Positions 31,346 through 44,104 are shown, numbered from the stretch's first letter. The stretch is DNA of 64,000 nt from Atherix ibis (GCA_958298945.1 OY282610.1:34169667-34233666), one strand, 5' to 3'. The notes: generated by a model not told the origin, from the letters alone. Made by a program: numbers and translations.

Positions 31346-31899
31346 GAGAGAAGTTAAGTTGAACTACAAAAAAATATTACGCTGAGATGTTTGGGTAGAT
31401 TGATTGCAGTCTCAACTGCCAATATAATAATCCACTATTGGCCACGGAAAGAAGAAACTACTTTTAGATAGGATTACATATTTGATATGACCAATGTGTT
31501 TTTTTAGGGATGTTAAGCAAATGAATATGGGCAGCTAAAATTTAAAAAAATATTTCTCCATTAAAAATTACTAAGACCTTCACTATTTGGTATACTAATA
31601 TTACTACAATAAAATTAAATGCTTCTAAGCAGACTCATTCGATTTTCGAGATATTAAATTATTTTGTATACAATTTTACCATCTTATTTATTAAAAATTG
31701 ATAATATTGGTCAAGGTTGGGTATACTTTTAATATGTTAGCACCCGATTTCGGGTTATTTCGATTTCGAATTATTTATTCTGGAATGTTTCAAAACTTAA
31801 AATTTATTAAAAATTATTTTAGTCACTTATTCGGTTACAGTGTTTCTCCGATTACAATAGTTTTTCTTTTTCGTTTTATTTTTTTTTTGGAAATCGGAA
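31346..31899. other. AT-rich DNA, no gene seen
   Basis: Nothing recognisable. The plus-strand frame 31698-32108 overlaps the retrotransposon relic antisense and is not credible. Confidence 0.5.
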
Positions 31900-32440
31900 C
31901 TTTTTTTTGTTTAGGAAAAAATTCTCAACAGAGCAAATTGAAAAATTCTCAAAAATCACACCGCAACCGGTCCCCCAACTGCACCAAGTTAATCATCATA
32001 TTCCAGATGGCGGGGCCGGCCACAGATCCCTGCGAGCAGCCACGCACCATCTGGCAAACAACCCTTTCATTGTTCCTGCACACAGCCGCATACCTGTTAT
32101 GGAAGTGACTTTTCTAAAATCTACTTTTAGATTTTACTACGAAAATCTACAAACACACCATATACCTTTTTACTCTCACTCTCAGCAACATACCGTCTTA
32201 CACACATCCAAGCGTCCTCAGTTACCTTTACGTAAATCCATACTGAGAGCTGGATACATTGAAGTTTGCCAACTTTACATTCAGCCGGTGTACCATCATC
32301 CGCTCGAGGATCTTGCCGAATACTGGCAGTAAGCATGTCGGCCTATAGAAGGACGGGTCAGTCCGTATCCCGTCCGGAGACTTGGGAAGGTTAACTATGT
32401 CTCCTAATTTCCATTCACTCGGAAATACATTACTTATTAA
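31900..32440 (-). pseudogene. R1-type non-LTR reverse transcriptase fragment
   Basis: Minus-strand translation from 32440 gives FPSEWKLGDIVNLPKSPDGI, FYRPTCLLPVFGKILERMMV and, after a frame change, VRGCSQGSVAGPAIWNMM. These are RT blocks before and around the GCPQGS motif, in the wording typical of R1-like elements. It is much GC-richer than the flanks. The region between the blocks has stops, and the YADD box is not reached. It might belong to the same family as the C-terminal fragment at 390-1073, but they do not overlap, so this cannot be tested here. Confidence 0.8.
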
Positions 32441-32570
32441 CGATGATAAGAAATATTTTTTTCTATAATTTTATTAACAAGAAAAAACAGCAAATTTTTT
32501 GAGTACATCTTAGGAAAAAATATATTAATTTTCGCCAACTTTCTTCAAGTGGACTTTCTGTTACAGGATA
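32437..32570. repeat. 134-bp direct repeat, left copy
   Basis: Shares acgatgataagaaat, tcttaggaaaaaatatatta and ggactttctgttacaggata with 33142-33278. The pair brackets a 571-bp insert that carries a jockey 3' fragment. Confidence 0.88.
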
Positions 32571-33141
32571 CCATTATACCCACAATGTGTTAGTTGCGCT
32601 TATTTTCCCAAACGCCACCAGAGAATTAATTGTTTTAAGTACATAGAATTTCATAAATTAATACATTATCTAATCATCAACGACTACGAATATATTCATA
32701 TGAAAAATCTACAAACCTGACTTACGAGGTGGAAAGAGAAAGTAAATTAATATCTGTAAATATCTTTCCATCAAAAGACAAAGTATGTTATCTGGGGGAC
32801 TAAATCTAGACAAACGATTTAGCAGATTTTATCAAAAATTACCAAAACTAGTTAGTAGAATAATCAATCAAAGCTGACACTAAACAACAAACTTTTAACC
32901 TAGAACACCATTTTAAAACCAATCTGAACTTATAGTATTGAAAACTTGGAGGGTTTCACTAAAGGTTCGAACTCTTCTTCTCGAATTCAAACTAAAATTC
33001 TTCGAAATAAATTGTCGATGCTCCTTTCTATGTTCATAACAAAGTTATTCAACGTGATTTAAATGTTCCGTTTTGTTCATAATTTTTGTGTTACTCGTTA
33101 TAAAAAGTTTCTTATATTTATTAATCGGAATATTATATACA
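32571..33141 (+). pseudogene. Jockey-like 3' fragment
   Basis: About 32780-32830 reads VCYLGD..LDKRF, the line VRYLGLYLDNRLTW in better copies. From 32936: GIENLEGFTKGSNSSSRIQT, then VTRYKKF near 33100, the post-RT tail of the same jockey family. Frameshifts are many. It is 5'-truncated. Confidence 0.65.
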
Positions 33142-33278
33142 TTAACGATGATAAGAAATAATTTTTTTTCTATAATTTTATAAACAAAAAAAAAACAACA
33201 ACTTTTTTGAATACATCTTAGGAAAAAATATATTAATTTTCGCCGACTTTCTTCAAGTGGACTTTCTGTTACAGGATA
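33142..33278. repeat. 137-bp direct repeat, right copy
   Basis: Partner of 32437-32570, same orientation, with about 10 differences. Confidence 0.88.
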
Positions 33279-33835
33279 CGTAAAAAATAGTTTGAAGACA
33301 AAATACGATAAATGTTGGAATTTTTTTTAATAAGAACTTCAGAAACTGAAATTTTACTGACTCCAATTTCTTTTTGAATGTTATTGAAAAATCAAAATGA
33401 AAATTTATTTGTCGCAATAATTTACGAAAGATAAAAATGGACGATTATCCTAGCAATTATAGATGTGTTATATTCTTAAGTAGCTTCTGTAATATATATT
33501 TTTCATTAGTGTCATTGGATAGGATAATTACATTCACCTAGACGACTGTAGATCCATCTCAGATTGCAGAGGAACGTAGGCAACAGATAAAGTATTTATT
33601 CTGTAAAGTTTGATATTATTTTATCGATAGCAATTCTATAACGTCATAATTAATTTAAAGTTTTTAAGGTCATAGATTATGCTGATCAGATCAGAAAGTC
33701 TTAAGTTCTCGGCAAATGTCTGAACTGTTAAAGTATTTTAGACTTCATATTTTGAGGCAAATTGACAAGAAATGGTTACATAAAAATTTAAAACAGACAC
33801 AATTTCTGTGAATAATAAAAATATATGGCATATAA

Positions 33836-34345
33836 CGGAAAAGTAATGAGACTGTCATCATCTGGCAACGAAAACTGAAGTGGAACGACTGAGGTTTTTT
33901 GTGTCAAAGAGAAACGGTCAATCAAGTTTTTTTAAGACGAAATCTTTTAAAAAGACTCAGAAAACGAGGTTTTCACATTAGAAGGGGTAATGCAGACACC
34001 CAAATTCTCCATTTCCTGTTATATGCTTTTTTTCATCAATGCGTTTTTATCAGAAAAAGTAGTTTATGAGCTTCCCCAGCCGACTTATTCACCGGATGTT
34101 AGTCCGTGTAATTTATTTTGGTTAATTCTACTTCAAAATCATAAAAAAAGAAGAAAAACCGCTTGAATGGAAGTCGTCTCGAAACGGTCGATAACGTCCA
34201 TAGGAATATTACCCTGGAAAAGCTGTGTGAAAATAATACACCCGCCGAGAAAAAGCTATCTTTTAAGGGTACTTCATTGAAGGGGATAATATTGATGTAT
34301 AAAAATAAAATAAAAATTATTGCAAAGAAATCATATGGATTTTAA
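33836..34345 (+). mobile_element. Mariner family G relic, copy 1
   Basis: The left end cggaaaagtaatgagact resembles that of copy 2 at 48268. The third-Asp block reads ELPQPTYSPDVSPCNLFWL (third Asp replaced by Asn). The tail SFKGTSLKGIILMYK matches the YFEGDNIV ending of the family out of frame. It is about half the normal length. The right terminal repeat is not identifiable. Confidence 0.6.
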
Positions 34346-35699
34346 ATTTAAAAAAAAACGCTATCTAATATGTCCTTATTAACTTGGCAGACATTCATTT
34401 TCTTTAAGTTTAAATTCTTTTTTGAAAGATACTTATGGTCACATATATAAACGAGTAGCAGTAAAGGATTGGACAACCCTTATCTCTCAACAGAGTCTTG
34501 TTATAAACTATTTTTGACTTACAGAAACTAACTTAATTTAATTTGATAAAATTTTTACTATACTTTTCAACTATGAACAAATATTTGTCTTTTAAATAAC
34601 TAGTCTCGTAAATTTATGAAGTTTTTTTTTTATTAAAATATATTTTTATGAAAATAATACAATTAAAGTTCTTTCATCCATTAGATATGATCCTAAGGCT
34701 ATTTTTAACTAACTTTCATATTCGAATGCTCAAATTGTTATCGTTGATAAAATTTCATTATAACATCACTTGTTATGAATAAAAAGTACGTTCGTAGATT
34801 AGTTATAAAAATAGATTGATTATGACAAATGTTCATAATTGAAAAGGAATATTTCCACTGGTTATCAGCAGCTTTTGACACACCCTACATTTGTACCTGA
34901 TTGGATTGAATAATGGAATTTATACAGGATTCGATCGATCGATTGAGGTGATTAACTTAATTAAATTGATGAATAACAAATGATGACACAATTATATAAT
35001 GAAATCCTTTTCATTAGTGCATTAATAATAGAAGCCTACGTAAGTAAGTGTGTAGCCGAATTGAATAATCTACAAATGAAATAGATAAAATACAAGATAT
35101 GTGCTTGAAATTTTGTAACAATTGTTATAACAACTATTTGGCGTATGTATTTTGTGCTAATCCATTGTTAGTTTTCATATAAGTTACTTAGTAAATATTC
35201 TAATTAATACATAATTAACCACTTAAATCACTTGCATTAGTATATTATATAATACAATAGATGGATTTGTATTTTATTATACAATAGATATTATCGAGAA
35301 ATAGAAATTTACACTTTAAAAGAAATGTATTAAAAAAATACTGTGAAAAATAAATTCTTCAGTTTGGAAGAGGAATTCCGCAAAGTATCTGTTCATTTTA
35401 AAAGGCTTGCGTAAAGATATAAAGAGAAAAATATTTTGCACTCAGTTTAGTACTGTCACTAGCTTTGTTAGACGATGTTAAGGGTGCTTATTTGCCAATG
35501 AAATTTTTTGTGGGCAATTGTTTTAAATGTTGAAGAAAGCTCCCGCAGAGCTTTATACTAAAAAGACAAACAAAACTTTTAAAAATAGCCAAGAAGTGCA
35601 TGATGGCTTACCAAAAATATCGACAGAAAGAGGGAATGATGATTGCAAATCGTCAATCTCTTGACAGCTGTCAAAAAATATATTCTCCAAGGTGTCACT
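34346..35699. other. AT-rich DNA, no gene seen
   Basis: Nothing recognisable. Confidence 0.5.
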
Positions 35700-36275
35700 T
35701 GCTTATTTCTAGGGTTTGCCAAGCCAATTTGTATCAAGCTTTCTAAGCATAGAGTGCGTAGAAGACTTACTTTAAATGGGACTCCAAAAATGTACATGGG
35801 ACTGAGCATTTTCCTCAGTGATGAGACCCATATTTTTCACTCGGTAAATACGTCAATAAGTGAACTTACCATAAACGGGACTCTAAAAATTTTTATGGGA
35901 CTATGAAAAAGTCACTGTATTTTCCAAGGCAATTTGCATTAAGCTTTTTCGGCATAAAACTTACCTTGAACGGGACTCCAAACATTCATATGGGACTGAA
36001 AATGTTTACCATAAATGCGACTTTTATGGGACTAATCATTTTTGAAGTAAAGTTACCATAAACGAGGTTCTAGAAATTTATATGGGACTATGGAAAGTCA
36101 TTGTATTTGCCAAACCAATTTGCATAAAACTTTTAAAGCATACAAATTACCTTGAACGGGACTCCAAAAATTTACATGGGACTGAACATTTTCTTCACGG
36201 ATGAGGCTTATTTTTCACTCGGTAAATACGTCAATAAGTAAAATTACCATAAACGTCATTGTATTTGGGAATGTG
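35700..36275 (+). repeat. Tandem repeat (about 190-210 bp) built from transposase fragments
   Basis: Three units start near 35716, 35927 and 36113, each with ccaatttg...aagc, then cttgaacgggactccaaa and tatgggactg. Units 1 and 3 also carry a piece that translates IFLSDEAHFSLGKYVNK-like (35808-35860 and 36190-36240): this is the first-catalytic-Asp block of DD41D transposases. Between units the order is scrambled by deletions. It is a local amplification of a transposon fragment, now decayed. Confidence 0.65.
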
Positions 36276-37944
36276 TTAAATAATCCTTCTATATAAAAGT
36301 GACGTGATTTTGTATTTTAATTACACTTTTCATGCATATTAAATTTGTTTTTGCTATAATTAAACAAAAAAAAATTTTTTTGATTCGTTATCTTTCTTTT
36401 TTACAAATAATTTATTAGTATTGGAGTTTATTTTATCCTTCAAGGGGTTTATTTTACCCTTAAATTTATTAGTATTGGTTAGATTAACTATTTAAGAGCT
36501 TCTTAATATGCACCAAAAACACAAAATGCAATTGCAGAAACGACGACAAATTCGAAAAGTTCATTTCATTAGCAAACTCAACGGAATCCTCTTAACTCTT
36601 GAGTTTATTCAAGATTATAAAAATCTATAAATCAAAAATATACTTATTCCTAGAATTAGTTCAATTATATTCTAAAATTTATAAAAAAAGAAAACCAAAA
36701 ACTTCAACAAATTTATAATGAATTTTTAAAAGTTTTACTAGTTAAAATAATAAAAGAAATACTTCAATTATGATCGACACTTTAAATCAGAAGAAAATTA
36801 ATTATAAACTAAAGAAATTACTAACTTTTGTAAATTTATCTTTTAACTCAAATATCTATGATTAAATTAAATGTTATTGTTGTGTGCAATAGTAACTGAG
36901 TTTTTTTTTCAAATAATGTTTGTCTTTGGAAATATTTGAAAAAAGTTCTTAAGACTTTATAGAAGAAAAAAAACTATAAACAACGGGAAATTTTGCAAAC
37001 TAATTAAACTTTTACATATACTCGTACAATAGTATAATACACTAAATCAAAAATCTATTTTTACTATCGTATGTGTAGGTCTTGGAGAAGAAGCTTCTAT
37101 AATTTTCAATTAAAACAAGACGAATTTATAATTGTTGTCTTCCATCTTGAAATTTGTGTCCTCCTAATACAAGTTACTCAAGGATTTTGGGAAAATTCCT
37201 AAATTGAATACTCTATTGGGAGAGTATAGTTTTCACCAAAATCCTTTTTCTCTGTAACATCCTTTGTTGTCCGATATGAATCCCCGGGTCTATAGTTCAG
37301 CGGCATGACCACAACCCTTACAACATCTGATGTCTGGCTGCTCAGCTAAAAATGGTAACATCGTGTTTTGTGTATACAACAAATATTTTTTGTAGAACAA
37401 ATTACGAAAAGGACCAAAAATTAGAGAAAAAAACACATAAAATTCTTAAGTTAATTTTTAATTTCTAATCTATTTTTAAAACGGATGTCTTACAATGCAT
37501 TTTTTTTTCAATAGCAAAAATTGTGATATATCTTTTACAATTAATAGAAGAAAAAAAAATTAATAATTTTGTTAATTATTTGTACAATAAGTTTTTGATC
37601 TTTTCGTCTTTTAAAAATTGTTGTTATTCAAGATATTGTTTGGGGAGGAAATTTACTCAGAAAAACTCTATCTTTTCAACGTTGCTCTATAATCAGTTAC
37701 ACCACCTTACTTATAAACTGGTTTAATGTCTTAATTGTTTAATTGAAATCTTGTCCTAACGTAATTTAACAGCATTTCCATTAACTATAGTTTTTCTTAA
37801 AATCTTCTATTATCAAATTGGAGCTACAATAATTCTTACGAAATAGTAAAAAATAATTAAGGAATTTTCGAAAATACAATATGTAAGGTATTAAAATACT
37901 TTTATTCGTATAAAGAATTTTTACATATTTCTTACGAATATAGA
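36276..37944. other. AT-rich DNA, no gene seen
   Basis: Nothing recognisable. A short GC-richer patch at 37280-37350 (gggtctatagttcagcggca) was examined as a tRNA relic and rejected. Confidence 0.5.
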
Positions 37945-38590
37945 GATTATCCTGAAGAAGGCACTGGTTCGAATAATAATGATGAAGAATAGTTTCTGGA
38001 GGATCGCTTAGAAGTAGACACTGAAATATCTCATGGGAAATCGGGACAGCGAAGTGGATCTCGATGATAATAATATAAAATGAGAGAAAACTGTAGAATC
38101 TAGTGAATTTTTGGAGTCTGCGCTTTTGGTATATATTTCAAAAATCAAACGGAATGGAGACGATCAGCAACTTCTATCGATCACAAACTTCAGCCCGCAA
38201 TTTTATTCGTAAAAAATTTGAACCTGATAGCGGTAGTTAAGTGTTTTTTGTAACTGAAATGATCAATGTTAGAGTACGACACTCAAATACTACCAGCAAA
38301 ATCCTACAAAAATAACAGCTCGTTTAAAAAAATGTGACACCGAAAGTTTTTTACGCATTTCTGGAGGTTCTCGTTAAGCTTGTTACAAATAATTCCAACA
38401 TCGGGTAGTCTAATGATATGTGGAAAGCAACTATACCCTTTATACCGAGGGACAAGTAAAATAAACAGATTATCCGATCTAATAATGCTAATACACCAAA
38501 TGTACGGATAAACGCGGATAAGTTTTCATCAAAGAAAGACGTGCACAATGCTAAATCATAATTTGACGATTACTTTGACTTTTTCTACAA
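37945..38590 (+). pseudogene. piggyBac-like transposase, N-terminal relic
   Basis: The acidic start PEEGTGSNNNDEE is followed by FLEDRLEVDTEISH. Further on come FFVTEMINVRVRHSNT, FYAFLEVLVKLV, SNDMWKATIPF and NNANTPNVRINADKFSSKKD. This order (variable acidic N-terminus, a line like YAFIGLLLLAGV, the SNDMW line, then IRFDNANTR and the DKFAPIRDV line) is that of piggyBac transposases just before the first catalytic Asp. The catalytic DDD part is missing and the 13-bp minisatellite begins 40 bp later. Several stops are present. TTAA duplications and ends were not identified. Confidence 0.75.
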
Positions 38591-38630
38591 TTTATTGTGG
38601 GAGAATAAAATTTATTCAATAATTATAATT

Positions 38631-40780
38631 TAGTAGGAAATTTTCCTTAAAAATTTTCAGTAGGAATTTTTAGTAGAAATTTCCAATAGAAATTTTCAGT
38701 AGAAATTTTCCTTAGAAATTTTGAGTAGAAATTTTTAGTAGGATTATCAGTATAAATTGTCAGTAGAAATTTTTAGTAGGAATTGTTAGTAGGAATTTTC
38801 AGTAGGAATTTTCCTTACAAATTGTTAGTAGAAATTTTCAGTGGAAATTTTCAGTAGGAATTTTCACTACGAATTTTCAGTACGAATTTTCAATAGAAAT
38901 TTTCAGTAGAAATTGTCAGTAGACGTTATCAGTAGGAATTTTCCTTACAAATTGTTAGTAGAAATTTTCAGTAGAAATTGTCAGTAGAAATTTTCCTTAG
39001 AAATTTTTAGTAGACATTTTCAGAAGAAATTGTCAGTAGAAATTTTCTGTGGGAATTTTCCTTACAAATTGTTAGTGGAAATTGTTAGTAGAAATTTTCT
39101 GTAGGAATTTTCCTTACAAATTGTCAGTAGAAATTTTCAGTAGAAATTGTCAGTAGAAATTTTCAGTAGGAATTTTCAGTAGGAATTTTCAGTAGGAATT
39201 TTCAGTAGGAATTTTCAGTAGGAATTTTCAATAGAAATTTTAAGTAGAAATTGTCAGTAGAAATTGTCAGTAGAAATTTTTAGTAGGAATTGTTAGTAGA
39301 AATTTTTAGTAGGAATTTTCCTTACAAATTGTTAGTAGAAATTTTCAGTGGAAATTTTCAGTAGGAATTTTCACTACGAATTTTCAGTACGAATTTTCAA
39401 TACAAATTTTGAGTAGAAATTGTCAGTAGAAGTTATCAGTAGGAATTTTGCTTACAAATTGTTAGTAGAAATTTTCAGTAGAAATTGTCAGTAGAAATTT
39501 TCCTTAGAAATTTTTAATAGAAATTTTCAGAAGAAATTGTCAGTAGAAAATTTCTGTAGAAATTTTCCTTACAAATTGTTAGTGGAAATTTTCTGTAGGA
39601 ATTTTCCTTACAAATTGTCAGTAGAAATTGCCAGTACAAATTTTCAGTAGGAATTTTCAGTTGGAATTTTCAGTAGGAATTTTCCGTAGGAATTTTCTGT
39701 CGAAATTTTCCGTAGGAATTTTCAGTAGGAATTTTCAATAGAAATTTTCAATAGAAATTTTCAGTAGAAATTGTCAATAGAAATTTTAAGTAGAAATTTT
39801 CGGTAGAAATTGTCAGTTAGAATTTTCAGTACAAATTGTCAGAAGGAATTTTCCTCACAAATTGTCAGGAAAAATTTTCCCTAGAAATTTTTAGTAGGAA
39901 TTTTCGGTAGAAATTTCAGTTAGAATTTTCAGTAGAAATTGTCAATAGAAATTGTCAGTAGAAATTTTTGGTAGAAATTGTCAGTTAGAATTTTCAGTAC
40001 AAATTGTCAGAAGGAATTTTCCTCACAAATTGTCAGGAAAAATTTTCCCTAGAAATTTTTAGTAGAAATTTTCGGTAGAAATTTCAGTTAGAATTTTCAG
40101 TAGAAATTGTCAATAGAAATTGTCAGTAGAAATTTTTGGTAGAAATTGTCAGTTAGAATTTTCAGTACAAATTGTCAGAAGGAATTTTCCTCACAAATTG
40201 TCAGGTAAAATTTTCCCTAGAAATTTTTAGTAGAAATTTTCGGTAGAAATTTCAGTTAGAATTTTCAGTAGAAATTGTCAATAGAAATTGTCAGTAGAAA
40301 TTTTTGGTAGAAATTGTCAGTTAGAATTTTCAGTACAAATTGTCAGAAGGAATTTTCCTCACAAATTGTCAGGAAAAATTTTCCCTAGAAATTTTTAGTA
40401 GAAATTTTCGGTAGAAATTTCAGTTAGAATTTTCAGTAGAAATTGTCAATAGAAATTGTCAGTAGAAATTTTTGGTAGAAATTGTCAGTTAGAATTTTCA
40501 GTACAAATTGTCAGAAGGAATTTTCCTCACAAATTGTCAGGAGAAATTTTCCCTAGAAATTTTTAGTAGAAATTTTCGGTAGAAATTTCAGTTAGAATTT
40601 TCAGTACAAATTGTCAGAAGGAATTTTCCTTACAAATTGTTAGTAGAAATTTTCAGTCGAAATTTTCCTTACAAATTGTTAGTAGAAATTATCAGTACAA
40701 ATTTTCAGTAGGAATTTTCGGTCGAAATTTTCCTTAGACATTTTTAGTAGAAATTTTCCTTTTCTAGGAATTTCCTTAGA
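38631..40780. repeat. 2.15-kb minisatellite, 13-bp core
   Basis: About 165 head-to-tail units of consensus gaaattttcagta with frequent variants (gaaattgtcagta, gaattttccttac, gaaatttttagta). There is one orientation throughout and almost no length change, because the phase is kept at 13 bp nearly everywhere. It is non-coding: 13 is not a multiple of 3 and tag is frequent. Two higher-order layers are visible: a 507-bp (39-unit) duplication (38758-39075 versus 39265-39590) and a 168-bp unit repeated four times and more at 39813-40630. Confidence 0.95.
39813..40630. repeat. 168-bp higher-order repeat within the minisatellite
   Basis: The phrase tcagttagaattttcagtac occurs at 39813, 39981, 40149, 40317 and 40485, i.e. 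exactly every 168 bp. Each unit holds the same ordered series of 13-bp variants, including one 12-bp unit (aaatttcagtta), which explains 168 instead of 169. The fifth unit is incomplete. The copies are nearly identical, so this block amplified after the basic array had diversified. Confidence 0.93.
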
Positions 40781-41144
40781 CCGTTTATATAACTATTTTT
40801 ATATCGACCGTTTATATAAATATTTTTTTATATTTTTATATTGAATTTTGACTTATAATAAATTTTCAGATCATATTTTCAAATTTTCAATCTAACAATA
40901 AATACGAATGATTGCATTCATAAAATAATTCTCAAGTTTGATTGGTTTTATTATTCTTTGATCTTCTAAATTTTATTTAATATATCATAAATTAAGAAAT
41001 TATTTTAAATTCGAAAATAATACTTTATGAAATGAATTATTGTAATTGAGCTTCAGTTTCGATATTTCAGATATTGAAAAGGGTAAAGAGTTTGTAATGA
41101 ATTTTTCTATATGATAAGATTGTTTGTGACCTATAAATACACTT
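40781..41144. other. AT-rich DNA, no gene seen
   Basis: Contains a doubled ccgtttatata at about 40780-40820. Nothing else. Confidence 0.6.
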
Positions 41145-42010
41145 TCCTCATACATACCTATAAGATTACTTCCAATCCTGACAAAATTTCCCGAAAAACT
41201 TATCCTGACTATATAGCATCTTTTCTTGAGGAGAAAGAGTATTGGAATTTGACCGAGTTTGACTGGACTACTCTGCAATTCTTCCACTTCATTTCTGCCT
41301 CTCTGAAAAATATTTCCAAGTAATTAAAATTGTCGAATTCTGCAAGTATTTTTCATCATCTTTTATATAATATTTATACCCATGATATTGCTTCCACCTT
41401 AATAACACATTACAAAAATCAAAATACTGCCTCCAACCATTTGCAAAACCATATTGATTCCCTAAAACTGGCTCAAAAAATTGAGAATAAATGTAATTGG
41501 ACAAAAAAGTGTTCATGTTAGTTTTACTCTTTGCCAAGAACCATCCCTCTCTATACATATTAATGGCGATATTCTTCCACAAAAGAATCAGGTACGTAAC
41601 ATAGGACTGTATATTAATAAACGTTTGACAGGGAAAAATTTTTTTAGATAAACGATCATATGGACTAACGGAATAGAAGTTTGGGGGCAACCAAGCCTTC
41701 CAATCTATTCAGTTAAAAATCCTCCGACATTTTTTTTCTATGTTCGTAACAAAGTTATTCACCATAACCTAACTGTTCTCTTCATTCATGATTTGTGCGT
41801 CTGCCATTATAAAAACTTTCATTCTGGACTATTCTATCACTATAATTCTCTCATTAAAATACTTTCAACTATTATCACTCGTCGGCGTTTAAAAAGAAAT
41901 TGGCTACAAGATATCTTAAACTGTTAAAATCTTGTTAGGTAGAGAAACGTCGATGGGTATTTTACTCTCACATATTGTAGTGTCTTTGTCATAAATTCTG
42001 CTTGTAACAA
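41145..42010 (+). pseudogene. Jockey-like ORF2 3' half and 3' UTR
   Basis: Reads TSNPDKISRKTYPDYIASFL near the start, then SASIFHHLLYNIYTHDIAS (the SVLGPLLYNIYTADI line before the catalytic box), then out-of-frame pieces of the post-RT region (YGLTEIEVWG, LHSFVRLPL) and the 3' UTR tagagaaacgtcgatggg. It ends in an A run at 42031-42040. Many frameshifts. It is followed directly by a second copy of another part of the same family. Confidence 0.75.
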
Positions 42011-42019
42011 TATATATTA

Positions 42020-42790
42020 AAATATATTTGAAAAAAAAAATTGATTTGAAAGCATTTTTTGTTATTGGAATTTTTTGGAAAATGATCACCTTAACTTTGA
42101 GAAAATTTTCCTTAATAAAAATGATTCTGAAACCCAACAGCGTAAGTTTGCTTCCAATCCTAGCAAAAGTCTTCCAAAAACTTTACAACATTATTCCAAA
42201 TCACCAATTTGGATTTAGAACTGAAAATTCCACAATTCAACTGTACTTTCTCTTAAGCAGGAAGCGTATTGTCCAGGCGTATTTCTAGATACTTGTAACT
42301 CTATTTGATCGAGTTTGACAAACTGGCCTACTCTGGAAGCTAAAAAAAATACTTTCCCTTATTTATTTGTTCATCAATTAATCCTACCTCTCTGAAAAAA
42401 ATCGAAAATTTCGAATTCACCGATGTATTTTCTAATATTTCCAGTATCCCTTAGGATAGTATTCTTGGTCCTGTCCTCAATAATATTCATACCGACAATA
42501 CTCCGTCCAATTATTTGCCAAGAACCATCCCTTTGCATGCTTATTACTGGCAAGATTGTTCGAGGAAAAAAAACAGGTTTGACGGATGCAAAATTGAAAA
42601 GAATTGACTATACAATAAGTAACTTTTAGATAGACGACCAAAACTGACAGTTGACAAAAAAGGACTTCTATACAATATGGTCATAAAGCCCATATGGACA
42701 TACGGAATAGAATTTTGAGGGTGCAATGATGCGCTCCAATTCTAGTCGAATTCAATCCCTTCAATCGATTTTCGATGCTTCTTATTATGT
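42020..42790 (+). pseudogene. Second jockey-like ORF2 relic, head-to-tail
   Basis: Reads FSLIKMILKPNSVSLLPILA, NIIPNHQFGFRTENSTIQ (the conserved RT palm line) and then QGSILGPVL-like sequence near 42450, followed by the IWTYGIEFW line near 42695. Deletions join the blocks. It begins in the middle of RT right after the A run of the previous copy. Confidence 0.8.
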
Positions 42791-44104
42791 GTTGACTGTA
42801 GTTCCATAATAATCCTCTAGTAAAAGAACTGTCCTCATTCTCCCAGTTGTAGATAACAAAATTTTAAAAAATTATAATCAATTGTTAAAATATAAATTTT
42901 TTTCTTTTATTTGAATGATAAAAAAATACATTTTTTTGCAAATTTTAATTAATTTTTTAAACTTATAGGAAACTAAAAATATAAACAATTATTATGACTT
43001 CTTCTTTTGAAAATAATATTCTCAAATTGAAGGTTGTTATAAAGAAAATACTTTTTATGTACTAAAATTTATTTGATACTATAATGCCAGTATTCATGAT
43101 ACATCCAGCCACAATGGAATAACTAAAAAGAAAGATTAAAGTGGTAAATCGAATATCATGTCGACAAATAATTACTATGGTTGTCTTGCCAGTTGAATAG
43201 AATCACAAATAAATTCATTTTATTTATTCCAGTAGGCAATTTATTTCATTTATCTCTTTGGGTTGTCCTTAAATATAGCTTGAAAAAATATCCAAGGGGA
43301 TATTAGATTGTAGTGGAAATACTTGTAAGCTAATTTAAAGAGTCCCGAGAATAGGTAGACAATCATAGTGATTACCATAGTTCCAGTTATAAGTGGATTC
43401 TCTTAGGGGATGGTAGATAAAGGATTTATTCATGATTTTCAAATAGATACTAAAACTTTTATATGCTAACTATCATTAGTATTAATACAGAAATACTAGG
43501 AAGTAAATGAAATAAATAACGGAGACACGACATACCTGAATTATTCCATTATAGGATTTCAGGATTTCCATAGTCATGTGAGATTTTTGCATTTTTATTT
43601 CCGTTTTTTTTCCCAATAAGTTCCAACTAACATATTATAGACTGTAGTGAATATTTACTATAATTTCGATCTATGATATATAATAATCCTTTTAATAATT
43701 TTTTTTTGTATTTACCTTAGAGAATAATGTGTGTTATATTATTAGTTTATACAATACCTGTTACGAAAGCTTTTCTTATCGTACGAAGTTACGCTCCATT
43801 CTAATAAATCCTATTAATTGAAAGAGTATTTTATGATAATTAATTATAGTTGAAGTAATGCCAATAAGTGTGTAGATTTCAAGGTTAATTTGTAATGAAC
43901 AAGAGAATGTGGTATTTTTATTATAATCGGATTTATTCCAAATTACAATTTTTACCTTAATAGTAATACTATTTAGGAATAGTTCTTAATTTAAAACTAA
44001 ATGTAAGATCATTTAATACTTAGTATATAAAAGGATTAATAATAATTTTAAAATATTTTTTCGAATTACATAAAAAAAAATCTAAAATACAAGATATTCA
44101 AATA
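42791..44104. other. AT-rich DNA, no gene seen
   Basis: Nothing recognisable. Confidence 0.5.

Noticed and set aside
31698..32332. Two plus-strand frames (136 and 141 codons)
   Set aside because: They are antisense to the R1-like RT fragment, whose minus-strand blocks are unambiguous.
37270..37350. tRNA-like sequence (gggtctatagttcagcggca)
   Set aside because: It has a hint of a D-arm but no B box (ggttcgaatcc) and no acceptor pairing. Left unannotated.
38631..40780. CRISPR-like array
   Set aside because: Units are contiguous 13-mers without unique spacers, and the context is eukaryotic.
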